DNA of 6,378 bases from an uncultured Geobacteraceae bacterium (lineage in GTDB: Bacteria > Desulfobacterota > Desulfuromonadia > Geobacterales > Pseudopelobacteraceae). Shown here piece by piece: positions 1 through 4,952 of the stretch (position 1 is its first letter; the number at the start of each line of letters is the position of its first letter). Location of the stretch: assembly GCA_903879825.1 (NCBI GenBank), contig CAIRND010000112.1, positions 1 through 6,378 on the forward strand, given 5' to 3'. The notes beneath the pieces were generated by a model that was not told the origin of the DNA, made no database searches, and saw nothing but the letters and a program-made list of their open reading frames with translations. The translations under genes were made by a program, and so were the position numbers.

Positions 1-1
1 A

Positions 2-130
2 GTGAGAATCCCAATCTGCCGTGACAACACCTCTAAAAAATGGTTGCCGGGAAAAAAATGGCAATCGGCTCCAGGGCCCGTAAAAGCTAGCTTTGAAATA
101 TGGAGAAATTGGCTCGAAAAAGAGGTGTGA
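2..130 (+). CDS. Possible 3' end of an unrecognised gene, cut by the left edge
   Basis: One frame stays open from base 2 for 42 codons to a TGA at 128-130. The peptide is basic and rich in tryptophan (four Trp), with a WLPGKKW stretch and the end FEIWRNWLEKEV. I do not recognise a family. The codon use (AGA arginines, ATA, many AAA lysines) and AT-rich composition differ from the genes further right, which would fit an accessory or transferred gene. It points toward the 3' end of tRNA-Phe, a place where mobile elements often integrate, but no repeat of the tRNA end is visible here. An open frame of this length can occur by chance, so the call is weak. If it is not coding, bases 1-150 hold nothing else I can name apart from a 12-bp palindrome at 83-94. 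Confidence 0.35.
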   Translation: MRIPICRDNTSKKWLPGKKWQSAPGPVKASFEIWRNWLEKEV

Positions 131-150
131 CAAAACGTGACTAAACCAAA

Positions 151-185
151 AGAAAAAGGCACCTACGATTTAACGTAAGTGCCTT
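151..185 (-). terminator. Intrinsic terminator of tRNA-Phe
   Basis: Read on the minus strand, a 12-bp stem (185-174 with 167-156) encloses a six-base loop and is followed by a run of T (155-151, TTTTC). One pair is G-T on this strand but A-C on the plus strand, so the hairpin suits leftward transcription. It begins seven bases after the CCA end of the tRNA. It probably also stops any transcript coming from the radical SAM gene upstream, because no other terminator is visible between that gene and the tRNA. Confidence 0.8.
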
Positions 186-191
186 AATTTA

Positions 192-267
192 TGGTGCCCG
201 GGGACGGAATCGAACCGCCGACACGAGGATTTTCAATCCTCTGCTCTACCGACTGAGCTACCCGGGC
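192..267 (-). tRNA. tRNA-Phe (anticodon GAA), CCA encoded
   Basis: The minus strand folds into a standard 76-nt cloverleaf. The acceptor stem GCCCGGG pairs with CCCGGGC, the D-stem is GCTC/GAGC, and the anticodon stem GAGGA/TCCTC holds the loop TTGAAAA, with GAA at positions 34-36. The T-arm carries TTCGATT. The discriminator base is A and CCA is encoded (194-192). GAA reads the UUC and UUU codons for phenylalanine. The gene has its own promoter just upstream and a terminator just downstream, so it looks like a single-tRNA transcription unit. It lies in the same direction as the radical SAM gene and could also receive read-through from it. Confidence 0.97.
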
Positions 268-280
268 AAAAAGGATTTTT

Positions 281-309
281 TTTATAACCCGGATAACTGT
301 TAGTGTCAA
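281..309 (-). promoter_or_regulatory. Sigma-70-type promoter of tRNA-Phe
   Basis: On the minus strand a perfect TTGACA (309-304) is separated by 17 bp from TATAAA (286-281). Transcription would start near 274, only a few bases before the mature tRNA 5' end at 267. The match to consensus is the best in the window, as expected for a stable-RNA gene. The 8-bp inverted repeat at 294-315 overlaps the -35 box. The bases between the -10 box and the likely start are A-rich rather than GC-rich, so a classical stringent discriminator is not evident. Confidence 0.8.
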
Positions 310-315
310 CAGTTA
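294..315. repeat. 8-bp perfect inverted repeat over the tRNA-Phe -35 box
   Basis: TAACTGTT (294-301) and AACAGTTA (308-315) are exact reverse complements with six bases between them. The repeat covers the start of the TTGACA box of the tRNA promoter and lies 14 bp past the stop codon of the radical SAM gene. There is no T-tract on either strand, so it is not a standard terminator. It may be an operator or chance. Confidence 0.5.
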
Positions 316-329
316 AAGTTCACTATTTG

Positions 330-1406
330 CTATTCTGATGCTTTTTGTTGCATTTTTATCGGAACATAGTTACAGAAGGGTTCTTCTTCCATGTAATCTC
401 CGTGTACAGCATCTGCTCGGGCACGGCATCCTCCGCATACATTGAGATATTCGCACTGACCACATTTCCCTTTGTACGATTTAAAATCACGCAGGTCGTT
501 AAAAAGCTCAGAGCTGTTCCAGATATCACGAAACGGGGTCTGTTTGACGTTGCCGGCATCCCGGTGGAAATAGGAGCAGGGCTTCACGTTGCCAAAACAG
601 TCGATTAAGCAGATTGATTGCGCTGCAATACATCCTTTGCCGCCTCCGGTGGAGAAAGTCAGCGAACGGCGCTCAAACGTGGTCCCCTCGGCCTTTGCTT
701 TTTGTGGCACAATTCTGTAATAGTGCGGTGCGCAGGTTGGTCGCATGAGGATTTCGTCTTCGTTCTTTTCCTGCTGATAGTGCCAGTCCAGAATTTCTTC
801 GTAATCTTCTTTAGAGATCAATTCGCTCATTATATCTTCGCCGCGTCCGGTCGGAACAATCATGAACATATACCAGGCCGTTGCCCCAAAGCCTTTTGCT
901 GTTTTGAAAGTAGCAGCAATATCGGACTGATTACGTTTGGTAAAAGAGGAATTTATCAAAAACTTTTGACCATTTCTCCTGAATATTTCAGCCGCCCGGG
1001 CAACACCTTCAAATGAGCCGGGCGACTGTCGGAAATTATCGTGAACTTCGGCAGTGGAACCATCCAGTGACAGCGACACCATTTTTATGTCGGCCTGCTT
1101 CATTTTAAGACAGATCTCATCCGTTACCAGTGAGCCATTGGTTGCCATGCACATCCGCAGGCCGAGAGATGTCCCGTACTCTGCCAGTTCAAAAATGTCC
1201 GGGCGCAGCAATGGTTCTCCTCCGGAAAGGACAACCACCGGTTTAGAAAAATCTGCAATATCCGCAAGGAGTTTCTTTCCTTCGGCAGTAGTAAAATCAC
1301 CCACTGAAGAGCTCAGATCAGAAGAACAGCGACAGTGTACACAGTGCATATTGCATTTTTGCGTGGTTTCCCACGCGATCCATTTTGGAATAAATTCAGT
1401 GCTCAT
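330..1406 (-). CDS. ahbD: Radical SAM/SPASM enzyme, probable AhbD heme b synthase
   Basis: 358 aa. AhbD performs the last step of the siroheme-dependent heme pathway, in the cytoplasm: oxidative decarboxylation of two propionates of iron-coproporphyrin III to vinyl groups, giving heme b. The radical SAM cluster motif C-x3-C-x2-C is at residues 18-25 (CNMHCVHC) after the IAWE strand, and GGEP (62-65) is the SAM-binding loop. The C-terminal SPASM region supplies cysteines for auxiliary Fe-S clusters: TCAPHYYRI (224-232), Cys259, Cys266, Cys270, Cys277, then C-x2-C-x5-C-x2-C (315-327) and Cys345. TCAPHYYRI, CGGCRARA and the EEPFC ending are what I recall of AhbD. The related AhbC and NirJ proteins are the main alternatives. 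ATG 1406 is chosen because AGGGGAG lies just before it and the family begins there. The frame stays open to 1505, but a candidate promoter lies inside that extension. No other heme gene is visible nearby. Confidence 0.78.
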   Translation of the reverse strand: MSTEFIPKWIAWETTQKCNMHCVHCRCSSDLSSSVGDFTTAEGKKLLADIADFSKPVVVLSGGEPLLRPDIFELAEYGTSLGLRMCMATNGSLVTDEICLKMKQADIKMVSLSLDGSTAEVHDNFRQSPGSFEGVARAAEIFRRNGQKFLINSSFTKRNQSDIAATFKTAKGFGATAWYMFMIVPTGRGEDIMSELISKEDYEEILDWHYQQEKNEDEILMRPTCAPHYYRIVPQKAKAEGTTFERRSLTFSTGGGKGCIAAQSICLIDCFGNVKPCSYFHRDAGNVKQTPFRDIWNSSELFNDLRDFKSYKGKCGQCEYLNVCGGCRARADAVHGDYMEEEPFCNYVPIKMQQKASE

Positions 1407-1410
1407 ATAA

Positions 1411-1417
1411 CTCCCCT
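1411..1417 (-). promoter_or_regulatory. Ribosome binding site that fixes the ahbD start
   Basis: The minus strand reads AGGGGAG followed by TTAT and then ATG at 1406. This strong Shine-Dalgarno sequence favours the 358-residue form over the 391-residue form starting at 1505, whose extra residues lie before the conserved IAWE strand. Confidence 0.75.
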
Positions 1418-1460
1418 GCCGTAATTCTGAGATAATAAACCCAGCGCTTCTGGATACAAA

Positions 1461-1489
1461 ATCGTACCTGAATGACCACATAAACTCAA
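1461..1489 (-). promoter_or_regulatory. Candidate promoter of the radical SAM (ahbD-like) gene
   Basis: On the minus strand TTGAGT (1489-1484) and TACGAT (1466-1461) are 17 bp apart. Each matches the sigma-70 consensus at four of six positions. Transcription would start near 1454, giving a leader of about 48 bases before ATG 1406. It is a moderate match with no experimental support. Confidence 0.45.
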
Positions 1490-1543
1490 GAATATATTCC
1501 TCCATCGCGGTGCTGACACAGTAAGAACGCTAAAAACAAGGGC

Positions 1544-1572
1544 TTGCAATCAGGGTGTACGTATAGTAGTAT
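1544..1572 (+). promoter_or_regulatory. Candidate promoter of the ppiD-purC operon
   Basis: TTGCAA (1544-1549) and TAGTAT (1567-1572) are 17 bp apart. Transcription would start around 1579, about 56 bases before the ppiD ATG. TATAGT at 1562-1567 looks more like a -10 box but is too close to this -35. The palindrome TACGTA lies in the spacer at 1558-1563 and recurs at 1602-1607. Confidence 0.5.
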
Positions 1573-1581
1573 GACGCTCCC

Positions 1582-1602
1582 CGCCGCCATTAGCGGCGTT
1601 TT
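1582..1602 (+). other. GC-rich hairpin plus TTTT in the ppiD leader
   Basis: CGCCGC (1582-1587) pairs with GCGGCG (1593-1598) around a five-base loop and is followed by TTTT. If the promoter at 1544-1572 is right, the hairpin sits at the extreme 5' end of the mRNA. It could act as a 5' stabiliser or as a weak attenuator. The T-run is short and the stem is only six pairs, so full termination seems unlikely. Confidence 0.5.
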
Positions 1603-1634
1603 ACGTACATTTACCCCCCAAGGAGCATCAACCC

Positions 1635-3221
1635 ATGCTGAGTATCATGCGCAAGCAGAAAGAATCAATTATCATCAAGATTGTCTTTGTTGTCATTGTC
1701 CTCTCCTTTGTCGGCACTATCTTTCTGGTGTGGGGAAAGGGTAGTGACGGGATAAGTGGGGGGAAGGGCGGTTACGCTGCCAAGGTAAACGGTACACGAA
1801 TCTCTTTCGAAGATTACCAGAGCGCTTATCAACGTATCAGAAATATGTATCAGCAGATTTATGGTCAGTCTATCCCCGCTGAGATGGAAAAAATGCTTGG
1901 TTTGAAAAAAGTTGCCCTCGATGGTTTGATCGACAACTTACTTGCCATGAAAGAAGCCAAGTCGCTCGGCATTAAGGTTTCAAAAGAGGAAATATCGGCT
2001 TCAATAGAGGCCATGCCGATGTTTCAGAAAGACGGCAAATTCAATTTTGATCAGTACCAGCAGGTATTGAAATCAAATCGTATGACCGCGAAGGATTTTG
2101 AGGATGGGCAGGAATCAGAGGTTACGCTCAAAAAAGTTCGCCAGTCAATCAAGGATAAGTCTGTTGTTACCGATGCGGATGCCCTGGCACAATATAAAAA
2201 GGAAAATGACAAACTGGAGCTTGATTATGTCGGTTATGCCCCTTCTGATGTGGCTGCAGAAGTGAAGCTGAGTGAGGCCGACCTGAACGATTACCTGCAG
2301 AAAAACCCCAATGATTTTAAAACTGCTGAAAAAGTGGCCCTCTCTTATATCCTCATTGATCCAGCCTCGCAGGCGGCTAAAACATCGGTGTCGGAAGAGG
2401 AAATTCAGACATTTTATCAGAAGAACATTGATCGTTGGCAGGGAAAGGACGGCATTCTTCCTTTGTCCGACGTAAAAGAAAAAGTTAAAGCGGAAGCGGT
2501 TAAACAGAAGACGGCCAAGCTGGTGTTTGAACAGGCTGCTGATACTCTGTATAAAAATATCAAATCCGGTGATTTGAATCTTATCGCAGGTGCGTTGAAA
2601 CAAAAGGTTCAGGATACGTCTCTGTTTGCGGCTAATGCACCTGCACCTTCTCTGATAGGCGAAACCGCAGTGATCAAAAAAGCGCTTGAATTGAAACAGG
2701 GTGAGCTTGGCGGACCGATTGAAACCGCAAAGGGCATCTATCTGCTAAAAGCGAACGAGCGCAAAGTCGCGACAGTGCCTGCGCTGGCTGAAATAAAAGC
2801 TGCTGTTGAAGAAAAGGCAAAGGGCGCAAAAGCGATCGATTTGGCGAAGAAAAAAGCGGAAGATGCCGCGAAACAGTTATCTACCGCCGTTGCTATCAAG
2901 ACGCAATCTACCGGAAACTTCGGATACTCAGCCAAAGGTGAAATCCCCTCCATCGGCGCCTCTTCTGAAATAGTAGAAGCTGTTTTCAAACTTACCGCTG
3001 CTCAGGCCCCTGCCACGCCGTTCAAGGTCGGTAACCGCTGGTATGCTGTGCGTGTGAAGAGCCGTACGGAAGCGGCAAAAGCGCAGTTTGAAGCGTCTAA
3101 GGAAGAGCTGAAGAAAAAGATGCTCCCTAAGAAGCAGGATGATGCGTTAGCCGAATGGACAAAGGGATTGCGTGATAAAGCCAAGATTGAGATTAATCCG
3201 ACACTGATCGCTGATAAATAG
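1635..3221 (+). CDS. ppiD: PpiD-like membrane-anchored periplasmic chaperone, apparently without a parvulin domain
   Basis: 528 aa. PpiD-type proteins are held in the inner membrane by one N-terminal helix and assist proteins emerging from the Sec translocon. Here a short basic N-terminus precedes a hydrophobic segment (about 12-33, IIIKIVFVVIVLSFVGTIF). A SurA-N-like chaperone region follows (about 45-180, with VNGTRISFEDYQSAY), then a linker (about 184-268). Two similar C-terminal modules follow (about 276-377 and 382-477), both beginning with an xLxxIK/VK helix and ending in G-x-x-(Y)-x-(L/V)-(R/K)-V/A. The parvulin core expected between residues 268 and 276 is not seen: there is no GGDLG-like loop and no GYHII-like strand there. 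E. coli PpiD is 623 aa, longer by about one parvulin domain. AGGAG at 1621-1625 precedes ATG 1635; ATG 1647 is an alternative start. The stop TAG overlaps the purC ribosome site, so the two genes form an operon. Confidence 0.8.
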   Translation: MLSIMRKQKESIIIKIVFVVIVLSFVGTIFLVWGKGSDGISGGKGGYAAKVNGTRISFEDYQSAYQRIRNMYQQIYGQSIPAEMEKMLGLKKVALDGLIDNLLAMKEAKSLGIKVSKEEISASIEAMPMFQKDGKFNFDQYQQVLKSNRMTAKDFEDGQESEVTLKKVRQSIKDKSVVTDADALAQYKKENDKLELDYVGYAPSDVAAEVKLSEADLNDYLQKNPNDFKTAEKVALSYILIDPASQAAKTSVSEEEIQTFYQKNIDRWQGKDGILPLSDVKEKVKAEAVKQKTAKLVFEQAADTLYKNIKSGDLNLIAGALKQKVQDTSLFAANAPAPSLIGETAVIKKALELKQGELGGPIETAKGIYLLKANERKVATVPALAEIKAAVEEKAKGAKAIDLAKKKAEDAAKQLSTAVAIKTQSTGNFGYSAKGEIPSIGASSEIVEAVFKLTAAQAPATPFKVGNRWYAVRVKSRTEAAKAQFEASKEELKKKMLPKKQDDALAEWTKGLRDKAKIEINPTLIADK

Positions 3222-3231
3222 GAGATATGAC

Positions 3232-4122
3232 ATGTCAAAACTTGTAATGCAGACCGATTTTCCCGGCTTGAACCTCATGGCTCGCGGTAAGGTGCGTGAT
3301 ATCTATGATCTTGGCGAAACCCTGCTTTTGGTGACGTCTGATCGAATCTCGGCGTTTGACGTCATAATGAATGAACCGATTCCTGACAAGGGTTTTGTGT
3401 TAACCCAGATTTCAGCGTTCTGGTTTCGTTTGATGGAAGATATCGTTCCTAACCATATTATTTCTATTGATGTGGCCGACTTTCCGGCTGTGTGTCAGCC
3501 ATACGCCGAAATTCTTGCTGGTCGGTCGATGCTGGTCAAAAAAGCAACTCCGCTGCCGGTTGAATGTATCGTGCGTGGCTATGTATCCGGCTCGGGCTGG
3601 AAGGATTACAAAGCTACCGGCTCTATCAGCGGGATTCAGTTGCCGGCTGATTTGAAAGAGTCAGATCGTCTGCCGGAACCGATCTTCACACCTTCTACCA
3701 AAGCTGATCTTGGTTCCCACGATGAAACGATCACCTTTGAAAAGATGGTTGAACTTTGTGGCCGGGATCTGGCTGAGAAAGCCCGCGATTATACTCTCGC
3801 AATTTACTCTCGTGCGCGTGACCTGGCAGATAAAAAAGGGATTATTATTGCCGACACCAAATTTGAATTTGGCATCTATGAGGGCGAACTGATCATCATT
3901 GACGAGTGTATGACCCCAGATTCAAGCCGGTTTTGGCTGAAAGAGGCATATCAGCCAGGTGGTCAGCAACCGAGCTTTGATAAACAGTTTTTGCGCGATT
4001 ACCTGGAAACCCTTGACTGGGGCAAATGTGCTCCGGCACCAGTGCTGCCGCAGGAAATTCTGGATAAAACCGCTGACAAATACCGTGAGGCGTTGCAGAA
4101 GATTGCTGGGATAACAGTCTAG
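3232..4122 (+). CDS. purC: Phosphoribosylaminoimidazole-succinocarboxamide synthase (SAICAR synthetase)
   Basis: 296 aa, a cytoplasmic enzyme of purine biosynthesis. It joins CAIR and aspartate with ATP hydrolysis to make SAICAR. The N-terminal GKVRDIYD (19-26) with LLVTSDRISAFDV is the ATP-binding glycine-rich start. The first family signature is LPVECIVRGYVSGSGW (108-123). EPIFTPSTKAD and GSHDE follow (149-165). The second signature ADTKFEFG (207-214) and then DECMTPDSSRFW (224-235) hold the metal- and substrate-binding acids. The length is that of the long form (near 300 aa, as in yeast Ade1) rather than the roughly 237-aa E. coli form. AGGAG (3220-3224) overlaps the ppiD stop codon and stands seven bases before ATG, so translation is probably coupled. 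No purine gene is adjacent, and the terminator at 4147-4180 ends the operon. Confidence 0.97.
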   Translation: MSKLVMQTDFPGLNLMARGKVRDIYDLGETLLLVTSDRISAFDVIMNEPIPDKGFVLTQISAFWFRLMEDIVPNHIISIDVADFPAVCQPYAEILAGRSMLVKKATPLPVECIVRGYVSGSGWKDYKATGSISGIQLPADLKESDRLPEPIFTPSTKADLGSHDETITFEKMVELCGRDLAEKARDYTLAIYSRARDLADKKGIIIADTKFEFGIYEGELIIIDECMTPDSSRFWLKEAYQPGGQQPSFDKQFLRDYLETLDWGKCAPAPVLPQEILDKTADKYREALQKIAGITV

Positions 4123-4146
4123 TCTAAGCCATGACAAATGATGCCT

Positions 4147-4180
4147 GAGGCGGAAATATTCTTTTCCGCCTCTTTTTTTT
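4147..4180 (+). terminator. Strong intrinsic terminator after purC
   Basis: GAGGCGGAAA (4147-4156) pairs exactly with TTTCCGCCTC (4163-4172) around a six-base loop, followed by eight T (4173-4180). It lies 24 bases after the purC stop codon and closes the ppiD-purC operon. It separates that operon from the promoter of the small gene that follows. Confidence 0.93.
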
Positions 4181-4190
4181 GCCCATGGTC

Positions 4191-4218
4191 TTGACTATAC
4201 ATAATTGTGCGGTAAAGT
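4191..4218 (+). promoter_or_regulatory. Candidate promoter of the small SAP-like gene
   Basis: TTGACT (4191-4196) and TAAAGT (4213-4218) are 16 bp apart, immediately after the purC terminator. The start would fall near 4225, giving a leader of about 45 bases. A perfect TATAAT at 4232-4237 has no matching -35 box at normal spacing, but could be an alternative -10 element. Confidence 0.55.
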
Positions 4219-4270
4219 AGCGCGTGATGTTTATAATGCCTACCACCCGCAACATACGAGGAGATTAGAG

Positions 4271-4450
4271 ATGAAACTGGATGAAATTAAAGAAATAGCA
4301 AAGCAGCACGATATCAAAATTGGGAAATTGAAAAAATCAGATTTAGTTCGTGCTATTCAGTTGGCTGAGAGAAATGACGTCTGTTTTGATTCAGGGCAGG
4401 CTTCAGAATGCGGTCAGTCAGAGTGTCTCTGGCGATCTGATTGTAACTGA
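4271..4450 (+). CDS. Small SAP/Rho-N-like protein with a C-terminal four-cysteine motif
   Basis: 59 aa. The first 35 residues resemble the helix-turn-helix of SAP or Rho N-terminal domains, which bind nucleic acids: LDEIKEIAKQHDIKIGKLKK, then SDLVRAIQLAE. The tail has cysteines spaced C-x8-C-x4-C-x5-C (residues 38-58, ending CLWRSDC), which could hold a metal ion. From memory, similar short proteins with a CxWRxDC-type tail are common in Geobacter relatives, usually annotated only as SAP-domain or Rho-N proteins. The function is unknown; a DNA- or RNA-binding role is inferred from the fold. GAGGAG at 4258-4263, seven bases before ATG 4271, decides the start. The frame is open to an ATG at 4205, but that start lies within the promoter and has no ribosome site. 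The gene stands alone with its own promoter and converges on the hemerythrin gene. Confidence 0.85.
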   Translation: MKLDEIKEIAKQHDIKIGKLKKSDLVRAIQLAERNDVCFDSGQASECGQSECLWRSDCN

Positions 4451-4472
4451 GCGCGGTCGAAGGAAGTTTGTT

Positions 4473-4521
4473 AATCCATATCAGGGCGCAGGATGTATGT
4501 GTATGCGCCCTGATATGGATT
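4473..4521. repeat. 18-bp perfect inverted repeat between convergent genes
   Basis: AATCCATATCAGGGCGCA (4473-4490) and its exact reverse complement (4504-4521) flank a 13-base loop. The repeat starts 22 bases after the small gene's stop and ends one base before the hemerythrin stop codon on the other strand. Neither side has a T-tract, so it is not a classical intrinsic terminator. It may still block or protect both transcript ends, or be a copy of a dispersed repeat. Confidence 0.9.
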
Positions 4522-4522
4522 G

Positions 4523-4930
4523 TCAGGGTGTGCCGGATTTGAGGAATGCACCCAATTGCATATCAACCTTGGAAATATGGTTTAATAGCCATTTGAGGAG
4601 CATATTGTTGGTTTCGACGACATGGTGAGTGGAAACGCCCTCTTGTTGGGTTTCCCGCTTCAATTTGTTAATCTGGTCGATAAAATAGAGGTGCTCAGCA
4701 TGATGAGCCTGATAGCCAGGATAATTGTGATGTCGCTGAAGCGCCTCTTCATCATTGAAATGAGTATGTATGTACTCATCAAGAAACGTCTGTAACCTCT
4801 TCAACTCTTCAATCCCCTGTCCTGCCTGACATGCGTTCAGCAACGTATCAAAGCGATGCAAAAGTTCCTTGTGCTGATTGTCGATCGCTTCAACGCCAAT
4901 CGACAGTGATTCTCTCCACTGTATACCCAT
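4523..4930 (-). CDS. Bacteriohemerythrin
   Basis: 135 aa, the usual length for single-domain bacterial hemerythrins. It is a soluble four-helix protein that reversibly binds O2 at a non-heme di-iron centre. Suggested roles include oxygen storage, delivery, sensing or detoxification. All seven ligands expected for the family can be seen: His20 in DNQH, His57 and Glu61 in HFNDEE, His76 and His80 in YPGYQAHHAEH, and His118 and Asp123 in NHISKVD. The N-terminal QWRESLSIGVEAID is also typical. ATG 4930 is chosen because GAAGAGG (4943-4937) lies six bases upstream and the family begins there. The frame continues open to 5014, but the additional residues overlap the lon-like gene and are not hemerythrin-like. 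It follows the lon-like gene by 22 bases, so the two are probably one transcript. Confidence 0.95.
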   Translation of the reverse strand: MGIQWRESLSIGVEAIDNQHKELLHRFDTLLNACQAGQGIEELKRLQTFLDEYIHTHFNDEEALQRHHNYPGYQAHHAEHLYFIDQINKLKRETQQEGVSTHHVVETNNMLLKWLLNHISKVDMQLGAFLKSGTP

Positions 4931-4936
4931 GATGTA

Positions 4937-4943
4937 CCTCTTC
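4937..4943 (-). promoter_or_regulatory. Ribosome binding site that fixes the hemerythrin start
   Basis: GAAGAGG on the minus strand lies six bases before ATG 4930, within the 22-base gap after the lon-like stop codon. A small inverted repeat, AGCTGT/ACAGCT (4945-4950 and 4955-4960), lies just upstream and overlaps the end of the protease gene. Confidence 0.7.
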
Positions 4944-4952
4944 CAGCTGTAT

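Noticed and set aside
83..94. Palindrome AAAGCTAGCTTT
   Set aside because: It is a 12-bp palindrome inside the possible edge reading frame, with no T-tract or promoter context; chance is likely.
618..1410. Plus-strand reading frames across the radical SAM gene
   Set aside because: They are antisense to a gene with clear family motifs, have no ribosome sites and give no recognisable protein.
1407..1505. N-terminal extension of the radical SAM protein by 33 residues
   Set aside because: It lacks family similarity, contains the candidate promoter, and ATG 1406 has the strong AGGGGAG site.
1544..1744. Reading frame starting at the ppiD promoter
   Set aside because: It starts inside the -35 box and overlaps ppiD in another frame.
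2145..3238. Minus-strand reading frames across ppiD
   Set aside because: They are antisense to ppiD, with phenylalanine- and serine-rich compositions typical of shadows of lysine- and glutamate-rich coding sequence.
4350..4628. Plus-strand reading frame across the convergent junction
   Set aside because: It runs through the 18-bp hairpin and into the antisense of hemerythrin, and has no ribosome site.
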